Origin: Halisarca cf. caerulea
Lineage: Eukaryota; Porifera; Demospongiae; Chondrillida; Halisarcidae
Reading direction: 5' to 3'
NCBI GenBank assembly: GCA_963170055.1
Contig: CAUJGJ010000012.1
Span: forward strand, 235,839-299,838
Length of the DNA: 64,000 bases
The position numbers and the translations under genes are program-made. This document shows, piece by piece, positions 11,430 to 24,600 of this stretch (within the stretch, counting starts at the first letter, position 1; each line of letters begins with the position of its first letter). The notes under the pieces were generated by a model that was not told the DNA's origin, searched no databases, and worked only from the letters and a program-made list of their open reading frames with translations.

Positions 11430-12965
11430 TACAAAATAGATTGAGGATATTATAAGAAAGTATTCTGCATGGTATGAGTACAATAAGTTGCAATATTATA
11501 ATTATAAGAGGTATACACTCTAAAAGCAATTGCATGAGAAAGATACTGAACCAGCTAAAAGTATTATACAGTATAATTAATTATGGTAATTAACCTACTC
11601 TCGTGTGCATGTGAAGGTTATAATTATAGTTTTGCCCCTTATTGTACTGTAATTATATACATATAAGGGCATGTATATGCAGGTTGCGATCAGCTAAAGT
11701 ACTAGCTGCATGACTAAAACTGGGTTACAATTCACTGTGCAGATTTTGTAAACCATAATACATGCATGACCTTGTCCACAAGCTCACCATGACCCATTTT
11801 ATATAATTATAAACTTTAAATAAAAATGATTTAGATACCAGATTTTTGTTTACTCAACATATGCAATAGTAATAATTTGTACAACTATACTGGACTACTT
11901 ATACTGGTAGCACTAGCCACTTTCAGAGTACTTCCTGTAACATTACGACCTAAAGTGAAACAAAAATAACATTAATTTATGCTTTAAACAATAGAATAAT
12001 TTAATGCATGACAGGTATTCTGTATGCTATATGGAATATGTACAAAGTTTTAGGAACAGAAAGGGTACTGAGAAAGTGTATAAAAATTATGTAGGTGTTA
12101 TGTTGAAATTGTTATTATAAGTCAATATTCTTGGAAGCATGGACAGAACTACAGTGTTACTGGTATAGTTGGCTCTACTGCATGAACTGCAAGCAAACTA
12201 ATAGTACATGCAGCCAGATTATGTGTATCTGCACCTATAAAACCAAATTGTGGTCACAAACATGGATGATTAACACCTTGACCATTTTCAGACCATATTA
12301 TATTATCTTCTAAACTGATACACTGTAACATCAAAGGATTTGGCAAGTTTGTATGCTTCAAACAGTACCAGTGTGATCTGTATTGTTCTATGCTATGGTA
12401 GCATAGAACAATACAGATCTGTGTGGTCTGGTCTGTATAATCGATAATCGATAACAGGAAATTAGCCAATCAACTAAAAAATTAACACCCTCGAGCTTTC
12501 ATGCAGGTGTTTTGCAAGGGAGGTGCTAATTCTCCTTAGCATCAGTTAGAAGCCAGTTATAAGTCGTCTCCTCGTCGTATGGTATAAATAATCACTCTGC
12601 CCTTAGATGCTAACGCACCCTTGTGCGTCATAATTATTAATGCCATACAACTTGGACGTGGGTTATAACCTATACTTGTTGTACGGTTGGGCATTAGATC
12701 AAAGAGACTAACATGGCAGATTTTTGGATATTGCCCTATTTGCTGTTAGAATTGACCGCAAACAGGACAATAACCAAGAAGAGCCCTGGGCTACTACTCA
12801 CCATTGCCCGGCTCAGTTTATATCATATGGTTAACCATTGAAAGTTTGAAGCAAAAGAACAAATGAAACTCACTTCCTTCGATAACACTGGCCTACTACT
12901 CGTTATTACCTGGCACGGTTTATGAGTCAAGCATTGAAAGTTTTAAACAAAAGATCAAATGAAAC
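11430..12965. other. Gene-free stretch
   Basis: AT-rich sequence with no supported exon. It contains the hairpin at 12375-12419 and otherwise nothing that I can name. Confidence 0.5.
12375..12419. repeat. 20-bp-arm inverted repeat
   Basis: GATCTGTATTGTTCTATGCT and its exact reverse complement are separated by 5 bp (ATGGT). It is probably the centre of a small hairpin element. Confidence 0.85.
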
Positions 12966-13070
12966 TTAGTCTGGCATAGCTCAAACCGAAACTTGTTCGG
13001 CCATTTTCGGGGACTGATGTCAGTCCCCAAAAGTGGCTGAGCAAGTTTGGGTCTGAGCTATGCCAGATTA
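12966..13070. mobile_element. Palindromic MITE, family A copy 1
   Basis: Termini TTAGTCTGGCATAGCTCA and TGAGCTATGCCAGATTAA pair, and the centre TTTCGGGGACTGATGTCAGT is part of a self-complementary core. A sister copy with the same termini and core is at 25046-25150. Confidence 0.75.
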
Positions 13071-13385
13071 AATGAAATTCACTTCCTTTGATAATGCCGC
13101 CATTATGTGTATTCCACAAGAAGTATTGAAACAATACATTTCTCTGTTAAGGAAAATCAGTTTAGGAGTCAACATCAAAAGTCTAAAACGAAGAACGAAC
13201 GAAACTCATTTTCTTTTATAATGCCGCCATTTGTAGTTTTTTTTTTTCAAAAAAAGAAGAAAGCAAGTGCTCACAACAAGCTAGTTATTGTATGGCTAGC
13301 TGGGCATTGGCTCTTTACTGTCCAGTGGGAAATTTTCGTGAGGTTTTATTTTCCTTTTTGCAAATGGCCTACTTTGTGAAGATTA

Positions 13386-13568
13386 TACAGTGGAAACTGC
13401 CTAATCTGGCATCTCTATTAACCAGCATTTGCCTAAACCAGCTGAGGTTCTCTGGCCCCGACTGTTATTTTCTTACCATACACATTGACCTCTATAATCC
13501 AGCAACCCACTAATCCTGCACTGTTTTTCATTCCCAAGTGGGTGCTGGATTTTAGAGGATCCACTGCA
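13386..13568. mobile_element. Pogo-like MITE copy
   Basis: TA-CAGTGGAAACTGCCTAATC at the left and TTTAGAGGATCCACTG-CA at the right, with internal AACCAGC/TAATCCAGCA motifs in inverted orientation. Confidence 0.6.
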
Positions 13569-15317
13569 CCATGAATGCTAGGTGTGAATACATTTGAAAA
13601 CATTAGCATCCATCAAAGTGGAAATAGACAATGACGTCACAACACATTTCCGCTGCTGGAGTACAGACGATTTCGGGTTTCTTGTCCAGATAACAATCAG
13701 CTTTTACAATACATGTGATGTTTTGTACGTATATACATCACGTGTGCGCTACATGTATAAACGTCACGCATATGCTTAAAAGCCAATTGTTATCAAGACA
13801 AGAAGCCCAAAAACCTGTGTACATACTGTATTCTTTGCTGTGGTGCTCTAAGAACAGTTTTGAAATCTATTAATTTTTAGAAATGTGACTAACTGTCTGT
13901 CCTTCCTCATTGCTAGCCAGTACCTATCACAGGGACTTTGCTTTCTCTGGCACAGTTATTCCTCTCCAACTATAGCCTGCCAAGTATTTGTACACGTGTA
14001 TGCTCTTACACAGCTAGTGATTGAGAACCCCTCTTCGTTGATTCCAGGCATTGTAGATGTAGTGTGAAAGAAACACAATGTTCAGCCCAGAATTTCAAAA
14101 TTATAACTGAGAAACAGCTTTCATGGGACAAATTTGTGAAAATTTTGCCAGTGAAAATTTCCTGCTGTACGGTATTGCACTCCCCCTCATGAAATAAATA
14201 TGCCAATGCCCAGTTAGTCATGCAACAACTATTACATGCACATTGCAACAGATTTAATCCTCCTACCCTTTTCTGGTGCAAAAATCATAATGCATAACTT
14301 TTCAGAGTTTTTGTAGTGCGACTCTTTGTGTCAATGGTACATACCTTACTGTACATCATTCCAAAGCTCAGAATACAAAGAATCTAATGGTGCAAAGTTT
14401 GGCATTTCCATAACTTGCCCATACTTTACAGATATCACTTTCTTACATCAAACTATTTATTTCATATCTACCTTCTAGTTGACTGTATAATAAATGGGCT
14501 TGTATTATTAGGAAGAAAAGAAATCATACCCTATGTATTTGAGCTGTTCTGAACTTCTACAAGCCACAAGATAAAAATTACACAATCAGGACAATTTTGT
14601 GATTATGCCATTTTCGGTTGATTGTGCAACAACCAGTAATGATTGCATGGGTAGTGAGACGGTACTATGGGTATGGGTACTACATATTTTTTATGTATAC
14701 AGATCGAGTACACACATCGCAAGGTATCATGTGATATTATGTGATAATCCTTTGTATTCAAGTGCACTTGCAAACCATGACCACTGTGCTAAAACTGCAT
14801 TCCTTTGGGCATTAATGCTTAAAGGGCCACTGACATGAAATTCTTTTGAGAAAATCAATAGCTATCCCCAAATAAATAAGTTTGGCAGCATTTAATTTGA
14901 ACCAAAGGTTGTAAAGTGAGCCAAAATAGCCAACTTTACATTCAATATTAAGTACAATTGCCCTGTTGACACAAAGTCGATTAATAACAAACTTTGGTTG
15001 ATGTGAAAGCAGCAAATGACCATAGTATTTGTAATTATTTTGATAATGTGAAATTCTGACAAAATAAACATTTAAATTTTCATTAGTCTCTTGAGTTTCA
15101 TGTTAAGAGGGTTCCACTGTATAAGCACTATACACTGATCTTTTCAATGGTCCAGGAATGATTCTTGGGGGGGGGGGGTAATATTATTGCATACAAAATC
15201 CACTGGATAAAGGGGACCTCCTGTCATTTGATTGGGACATTCAGCACAATAACACACTGTTAAAATGTGTAGTAACGATCATAGACAGCATCGCAAAAGA
15301 TGGTCCAATTATACCAA
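13569..15317. other. Gene-free stretch
   Basis: I see no exon here that can be supported. The stretch contains a G10 run at 15169-15178. It lies downstream of the minus-strand pseudokinase/ZU5 gene and may include its 3' UTR. Confidence 0.5.
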
Positions 15318-15655
15318 TCAAATGTATTTTCTATATTGAATTTCACATGGCCCACTTGGTATAATATTATGCTTACTTTGTAATAAACCCATTATGCGCT
15401 GTGCCAACTCATTCATTCTTGCATATCCTTCTGCTGCTAGAAATACTTCACAGGTGCTTAGTAGAGTATGCAGAGTTGCTTGGTTGAGAAGATGATGATA
15501 CAGCAGTCTACAAGCTCCTTTGCTATCAGGTGCTTCGTGAATCTTTGTTTTTAAGGATTCTGGAATAATTCTTTGATGCCAGAGGTCATCAGCTACATCC
15601 TTGGCAGAGACACTTTCAAGAAACTGATCTTCAACCTCATGCAGGATCTCTGTTA
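15318..15655 (-). CDS. Exon 10: CARD/death-fold-like C-terminus
   Basis: About 110 residues, mostly amphipathic helices: LHEVEDQFLESVSAKDVADD, LWHQRIIPESLKTKI, CRLLYHHLLNQATLHTLLST and EVFLAAEGYARMNELAQRIM. Five or six helices with the spacing of a CARD/death fold are followed by a short tail and TGA. The subclass cannot be decided by eye. Confidence 0.65.
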
Positions 15656-18600
15656 CTGGTTACAATGAAACAAATCTTTATTACTTCATTAACATAATTC
15701 ATATATGTATAGTAGCACATGCATATGTATGTACGTATATCCTGCAACAATGTGCAAATATACACTATGAAATTGCATGTATTCAATGGGAGTAAACAAG
15801 CAGCAGGTGTAGATAATTACATATAGTGCCCTTTTACATGTACCAAAAGTAGTGACATTCTTCAACAAATGATTATTAATATTACAATAAGAGTTCAGTC
15901 TAAGATATAAGAACATGTCAACATGTATTGATATTTTCTCTAAAAAGGATAAATTGTAGGAAATGTATCAAATGCAAACAAGAAAGCCCTAACATTGGAC
16001 ATAAGACAGCTGGCATTTGCAACTTACTTATATTTGGTTTGCTGCGCTCTCGGAAGGGTGACAAATCGTTCTTGAAGGGTGAAAGAGATATTGATCCCCT
16101 TCGTGACATATCAAACTCATCTTCTTCTGCAATACAACAAAAATGATGAAGTCACAGCAACAAAGCATTTTAAGAATGAATAAATCATTTGACGTCCACT
16201 TGTCTACAGAATTATTCTTTAGCAACTTCAATACTCCCTGTATATGTTAAAAAGTATATATGGCCCACATATGTTAGTGTTGCCATTAAGACATTCCTAC
16301 TCATTTATTGGTCACAATTAAAATGATTCAGCTTCGTATGGGTAAAAGTGGTATGAATATGTGTGGATCAATGTATGTTGGCACTACTAAACATCAATAA
16401 CATCACAAAAATGCAGGCCCTAAACTTGCAGAGTGATTATTAGCAGAAAATAATCATACTTTTGTGCGATTTCTGCTGCGCACGATACAAAAGGTCATCT
16501 GACTTGTTTAGTGCTACAATTAATGCATTCTAGAGGATGCTTGTCTTTAAATTCAGTTCCTGATTTCTTATTTCTAATGACTATTACTACTATTTCTTAT
16601 GACCTATGCTTTCCTCATCAACTTTGCTAAAATTAGCCTTCTTTATGTATGAATGTGAGTGTTCGTACATATATGTATATACAAAGTTAACCACTTCCAA
16701 TAACCTAACCAAGTTTCAAATTCAAAGAACCTGACATTATTATCTACCTATCAACTGAGGGAATTGCAGTCCACATGCATGCTGTATACTGACAATCAAA
16801 CTCATTTACATTAATACAAATGATACAGTAACTACAACTCACTCCTGAAAATTGTGCAGACAAATTTAAGTGGCCCTTCTTCTGCTCCCGTGATAAAGAA
16901 CTGAACCTGTGCAGTGGACTTTGACTGCCAAAGTTGGCTTGAATTTGAAATTTGGAATTGAAATTTGGGGGGATATGTTTCTGATTTAATGGCTTCTTCC
17001 AAGAGTTGGGGAGAAGTGATGCCACTCTCCTTGTACGAAACTTGTCTCTTAGAAACCTATACACATGTTGACACAATGAAAAGATATATCTGGAATAAAA
17101 AATAGCTGGACATGTCATGTATATACAATTAAATACTATGGTAATGTACCTTTCCAGTTCCTATAGCGGAAGCAGTCCAGTCATACTGCACTCCTCCACC
17201 ATTTTCAATAGAGCTTGAGAGAGCACCATGTTTTTTGAACTGAAAAACATCATGGGTACTCTTATCAGAATATGACTTGCGGGACCAGTGATTCCTCAAA
17301 ATCTACAACATGCAAGCGATAGCCATTTGATAAGGTTGTATGACCAAGATTATTTTATAAATAAGATAAGTTAAACTTACAGTGATCCATGTAGCACAAC
17401 CGGGTGTTATGAAGACTTTCAGTGATATTTCACTGTTACTAACATCTTTCCTCTCCATGGGAACAGCATAATGTAAAGAATTTTGAGCAGCTCCTGCATT
17501 GTAGACTATAGTATAAAGACTGTTGTGTTCAGAGATTTTGAGTACACCAATTCCAGTGTTGGAGTTGAAAGTTGCTTCTTGCAAAAGCTCGAATGTGTAT
17601 TTGCCATTGACATTCAACTGATGAGAAGCAACTGCAAAGCGTAGGCCATCGGGGTGTACTTTGTCATCAAGGGAAGCACAACCTCCATACCAAGTGGGTA
17701 AATATAAATCAATAGGTTTTGTGATGTGGTCATGGTCATAATGAACATACACAACCATGCTTCCCAGTACATAATGGTCACGATAACGACGAACAGGTAA
17801 TTGGAAAGGCCCCATCCCAAGGATTGCATATCTAATTACTGCAGTTGAACCCTTCTTGTCATCCAGTGCATCTGCCGGAACCACAATTTTTGTATAACTG
17901 ATATGCTTTTTTTCCACGACTATTTCTGGCTCTAAGGAGAATGAACCTCCTTCTTTCCCAACAATTAGAGTTTGAATGCCAAATGGCAACCAGCAGTGAT
18001 CTTTCAGGGTGACTTCATGTGGTTCAAGAGCTAAGAAAGATAGTCATTGTGAAAAGTATAACACAATGTCATATAGTATTATTTGGTGTCTACATTTATA
18101 TCAACACATACCATTGGTGTACACTTTGTCCAAAACCTGAAAGAAAAGAAACTGCCATAGTAAAGTTCTGTGTTCAACAAGTTTATGAATGTGAAAGTGT
18201 GTATATACCTTTCTAATGCTTGAACTGCTATGTACTTCATCCAGTTTACACATGACTACTTCTTCAACATCAGATATATTCATTCTGTACTTATCAATAG
18301 TGATGCCATTTACTATAACCTGCAGTTGCAAGAACTTATATCACATATATACGAACATATCAGAAGAATATCACCACTATTAGGCTTACTGCAGTATCCA
18401 TTGTCTTTAATTCTACAAAGCATCTCCTTGCAATATCTTTAGTATGTGATAGCAACATTTGCTTCAGGACCTTATGAGCAAATAGGTGTACCTTAGTGCT
18501 GCCCCTAGAATATCCTCGCAATATAATGGTGTGGGGATGCACATCCAATTCATTGCAAATTATATTTTTCAGGTTCAGAAACTGGGCAACAGAAATTGTG

Positions 18601-21600
18601 CATGGCTCATTGAAAAGACTCATTTCCACCAAAATGAAGTCAGATGGGGGGCTTTCCTCTACAGGATCAAGTACACCACAATTGTTGATTGTGAGATCTT
18701 TCAACTTATCCTTATTTTGTTGGCAGTTCAGTAATAAATCATTTGACTTATCCATGTGCCCAAACACATCTTCTATGGCAGCCACAAATGAGACATCAAA
18801 TACTGAGGTGTATTTATTGATAGGAATCTGGTGGTGGGCACACGGTATACGTAGAGAAGGAAGGTCAAACTTTTCTTTCCAAATAGGAAGACTGATTTCC
18901 TTAGGCTCTAATAACGATGCAGAATGCAAAGCCTCCACCATCTTTTGGTGATCACATACAGCTACAGCAAAATAAGATGAATGACACATGATTGAACTGA
19001 TACACATTGGTTTTGCAAGATGCAGTATAAAGCACACATGGCATTGCTGGAACTACGTACATATAGTTAAAAAGGGTTATTAATAAGACACTTTAACAGC
19101 TTAGCATTTTACAAATTTTGAAGTACAGTACGTGTTTTGGCCACATCTTCAAAGATGCAGACTATTGTAGCTTAATATTTTTACATATGCAAAAATGGTC
19201 TACATACATTGAAATTCCCATATTTACCTCCAATTTATTTAGAATGTTATAACTCAAGGAGCTTCTTTTATAATCATATATTATATCGATTTATTTATAG
19301 GCCTTACATGATATACATTTTAAAGTCCCATGCATATCTTAACCATTGTTATTACTGTAATCACACTTGTATATATTATATTTCCTTATTGTCTATGTCA
19401 GTTTATCCACCAATTTTTGGGTTTACGGGACATTTTGGCTTACAATACCTAATAATAATATAAATTAATATGATATATATATATATATATAACCCATCTG
19501 CAATGCACTGCAAACCCAAAAGATTCTCTTCTCCCAAGTTAATAATGGGTTTATTTCCTACTTCACTGTTTTGGTTAATACTAAGGCAATGCATTTCAAA
19601 GATATAGTTTTCACATGCACGTACTGTTATTTGCACTACAATATAATGTCATCCATCTGCTGGCTATGATAATGTCAGGTCCTTTCGTGCTTTCAAATCA
19701 TCATCTCATGGATGCTTTGCCTATTCTCTTATTTTTAGAAGTTCCAATATCAAATTTAACTTTATAACATACCCATTACATGATGCTTCTGTACCACTAT
19801 TGTAGTAGTCCATTGTCCCCCTGTACACAAAAGCGGTTCACATTGTTTCTGGTCAAATTATCATCCCATCTCCCTACTTCTCCTTCAGCAATAAAGTTGC
19901 TGAAATGCAGATTACAGAAACTTTCAAATGTCATCTCATGCAAGGCTGACAGTCTGTTACAGGCACTCTAAGGTGGCTTAATACAAGTCTACGAATAAGG
20001 GTGAATTGGTTGGCATTGCATGTTTTTCTCGGTATATCCAAACGTTCGACAGTACTGACCACCCTGCAGTTGCAATTTTGGGACCTTATTGTTAATCACT
20101 TGCAGTACATTACATAAGAAATTCGAATAGCTTTATGGTTTCTTCCAGAAAGATCCAGCATGCAAACAAGGCTTTCTCAATAACTGTTAACTGTTTTGAT
20201 AAAAGATATCATGTATAAATAGATAAGATTAAAACATGCTTAAAAGCATCTATGTATACTTGAGAAAATGCAAATTTTGAAGCACTGGTTGTATCAAATT
20301 AAGGTCCTCAGCCACTGATGATCTCACAACATTTGGCTGACTAGCACAGAATTCTAGAGGGAACTTGCTTAACAACACCATGCAGTCCATGGATGCAACC
20401 ATGATCATTAGCTCCCTTCCCTCTGTATCTACATAGCCAGCTACCCAGTGTGTCCATGCACCAGTCCCCATTGTAGTACCCCAAAATCAACCAGTGTGCG
20501 GAGCTTTTAATTATATTTTACAATGTAAATTCTAACTATGGTAAGTGGCCTGTTTCATTAGCTCACCATTCTCAGGCTGAGTACATCAAATGTTAGTCTT
20601 CCTAAATATCTTCATATTTCAGAATCTGCTTATACAACTATGTACAGTAAATTCTCTATATATTTACTTGTTTTGGTGCACGTTTTTTCCCCTTTATTTG
20701 CATTAATTCGTCTTGATTCTATACTTTCTTATAATTATCTCTGATACCTACGGTATGAAGTAGCCTCCGTGGTTAAGTAGTTTCCAGCAAATAAGCAAAC
20801 ACATTGTCTTAACGGCGCATTTACGTACATATGTATGTTTTCAGGGTGTTACAAGTATATATTATACGTAATCACATGTAAACTTTACCCTAGACACATT
20901 ACCACACTAATACACTAACAACTGTTACTGTAACAGCAGTAACAAAATATTATTGTGAAAGAGCCAAATTGTATCCTACCTCTCTCGTATAGTGTTTCAT
21001 ATGGTGCTGATTGAGCAAAATAATACGACACTGTGTTTCTCCGTGAAGGTCTCCAGTCTCTCAGGCCTACAAAAAGAAAAGATATGAAATGCAATGACAC
21101 TATATAGATACTGCATATGCATGATTTTGGGTGAACTTGATTTTATGCTGTACTGCAGCTCAAGTGTACAGTCATGTTTACAGAAAGATAAGTTTGACAG
21201 AAACTCCAGGATTACAAGTACAACGTTAGAAGTAATGTACATACGTATATCCATATGTAAGTGTATGGCAAACAAATACATATGTATAGTACAATGGAAA
21301 CTCTCTATAACGTACGGACACATTGGGACCAGAAAACAGTTTGTTAGATAGAGGTTTCCACTATTCAGGGATCATTTTGCATGCCTAACTATCTACCAGG
21401 ACATATCAATGCAGTCTGTTATAGAGAGGTTTCCATTATTCAGGGAGTTTTCTTATAAGAGGTTTCACTGTATTTATTTATCATTTTCAAAGATAAAGAG
21501 GCACAAGAAATGTGGATGAGAATGTGCGAGTTCAATTGTCAATCCATGCAATGTCAATGTCAATAATTTTCAAAAAAGAGGTTGCCCCGTCAGCTATAAG

Positions 21601-24600
21601 CTGGTATAAATGGGGGACCAAGTTTACAATACATTACTACAATCAAATAAGGTAACATGTATACTAGATGAAAAACAAGCAAAAAAAGCAAACAAAAAAG
21701 CAAACAGTCAAGAGATATATTAAATAAAACAACTATAGAAGCTAACAACTTAATGACAGGACATGCAAGAAGGATTTATTACATAATATGTAGTAAGTGA
21801 CACAAAGACACAAAATTAACAATGAAAATTACAAAAAAATTAATTGAAATTTTTGAAATAGAGAACAATCTCATTTCTGAAGGAATTGGGGTGTAGAACT
21901 TGAATTGATTTTGGCAAAGAATTCCAATCAAGACCTGCTTGATGGAGAAATGAGTATTTACCAAAATTAGATAGATGTCATCAACCCTCCTGCCAGAGCG
22001 CAGACCAATCATCTTCCTAGTTTTCACTAGCTCTCTGAGATAAGATGGTGCTTCTCCAAGTAGACATCTCTTATTAAACCTTAGCTTAATTAATCAAGTT
22101 GCAAAAAGGGTAAGAAGTGCATGCATTCAAATAATTACCGAGCGGTAGCGAGGTTAATTGATTCAGTCGCAGACAGGACTCCATTCGAGGTTGCCCACTT
22201 ATTCAGCGGGTAAATTACCACCTTTAGGCCAATGAGCTAAAAACTTTGCATGCGAATTGCGACTCGACTTAACAGCTTTATCGCATGTTTACATCTAAAA
22301 GTAACTCACTGAGAGGAATTCTTCACGTTAAGCTGTTGATCGCTTCGTTGGGCGATCTCGCTGATTGGTAAAGGCAGAAAAACCTCCCTTTTTTGGTCAA
22401 CACCAGGCGATGTCAGACTTCAACGTTTGGTCCTTTTCCCCATGTTCGAATACATAAAAAATGGCACTCTTGAATTTATCCTAAACGATTTTTGATTACT
22501 TTCGAACGAAAGGAAGGATATCTGATATTGCGATTCAGGCCAATGAATAGCTATGCCATTGTGACGGCCATTGGCCAGCCCTGCCAACTGTGACTATAGA
22601 TTGTGTGTGCGGCCATGTTTCCAAACAAACGCCGAGTGTGGAGCAGGAAGGAGAGTGCATGCCTTTTGCTGCCATCGGCGCCTTCATATAAAAGGTGAAT
22701 CACAGTACCCACTACAGGGATGAGGGGAATATGCTGGCATGTGGAAATAATAGGTGCTAAAATTTTACAGGCATAATGCAGGAATAATTGATCAGAAATT
22801 TTATATTGGCATACCCAATGCTACAGGGGGTTTCAGATAGGTGGCCAATAGCTCAACTAGTACGGCTGAGTACTACTAGGGAGTGTACTTTGTCTAGTGA
22901 GTCTGTCAGGACAAGCAGTAGTGTTGAAATTCTTGTAAGTGCCGAACCAAAAACTGATTGCGGTTTATACCAAAATTATGAAAATGTGTACTAACATGGT
23001 GACTAAGAGACAAATCATTAACTGATCATGAGCTATCAATAGTCCAAACATTCAGCATTGCACAAGGTATATATCACTGTTCAAAAAGCATGCATGATCC
23101 CCGTAAAATGTCCCATTCCTTCACACAGGACCAAAGGGGTTTGTCTGGCTACATGAGACTAGCTCACAACTACATTATAATTTTATGCAATAAATTATTT
23201 CATTCATATTCCCATTCCCATTCAATTTCAATGTCCTTTCCTTTTAGCGAGGTTCTGAACTTTGTTCACAACTAGTATTATTTAACGTTTAATACCCTCT
23301 TTTAACCAAGAGAGCATTCCATGTGTTTTGAAACCTACCCAAGAGTAACGAAGGCTTGCAGATAGGTTTCCTGAGTAAGTGAATAAACTGCAGAAAAGAT
23401 GAGGCTACCAATAGGATGGACATTTAGCATATTATAGTATTGCAGTACTCCATTCCTCACATTATGACTACTCAAAGCTGTAGATGTAACAAAGTAGGTA
23501 TTTTCCCATGCACTTACGTATAACCTAGTATAACCTAGGAATTTCAAAAAGGAACGAAGCACATATACAGGCCTAGTAAACCCATGCGATCTGTGAAATG
23601 CTATAATACAGTAGAACCTTGTTAAGAAGAACACTCTTAAGACAAATTTCAGCTTAACACAAACTACTCTCCTAGCCTTATTTGCATGGTTTGTTGTAGT
23701 ACTGCACATGTATTACTATTTAGTAGTTAAAACATAGGTGCGAGGGCTGTATGGCATATAAAATACCAAGTCCCGAGGGCGCAAAGCACCCGAGGACGAG
23801 TGGATTTTATATGCCATACAGCCCAAGTGCCTATGTCTTAACTATTATAGCATCCGTTCGTGGACTTTAAGCAAGTGTTCTTGGTCGACTTCTAGGAATT
23901 CGACGAAGCAATTTGAACGCTAGCTGTCGAGTTTCCAAAGGGAATCGGCTGTAAGAATCCCCAAAGAAGACTTTTTCGGCTACGATGCTTAGTTCGCTTT
24001 TCATGGTGGCAAAGATTGGCTCCTTTTGGATTCGATTTGTAGCGTGTGTCTTCGTAAATCTCTTAAAGGAACTTTGCAGAGAGAAATTTGCCTGAAAACA
24101 CAAGTTTCCAAGTATAAACTCATGGTAAGTTAGATGCCCATGTTTTATACATTATAAAATCACTGTATAATCGTATCGTTATCATGGTAACGGATGCTAT
24201 ATTCTGATAAGAACTTCTGATAATGAGAACTAAATTTTGTGGGTTCCTTAAAGTTTGTCTTAATAAGGTGTGACTGTATATAGGTTACAATGTATAGAAT
24301 TATTATGAGTTCTATAAATGGCAAGCTTGCCCCAATCTGTATAATCCCCATTGCGAGTATTTGGGAAAGTTTAAACTACATTCACATTCTCATGAATACA
24401 GTCTGCATACTTGGCATCTGTTGTTATGAACTGCATAAGCTATGAATGTCATTAAAATGTTTATTAAACCTAATTATACCTACCACATGACCCTCAGAAA
24501 GTTGGTACAGTACCATTCTAGTCTAACAAGCTAGCCCGTCCCGCAAACACCCATGGGGCAATAGCGGAGACGGACTAGTTTGTTAGATTAGTACCGCTCA

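Noticed and set aside
20250..20471. Minus-strand frame with a protein-like sequence in intron 2 of the pseudokinase/ZU5 gene
   Set aside because: It would break the phase match between exons 2 and 3, which join directly without it; no domain recognised. It could be an old exon or repeat remnant.
22788..23275. Short plus-strand frames in the pseudokinase intron
   Set aside because: No domain, no splice partners, and the right end overlaps a repeat shared with 28077-28117.
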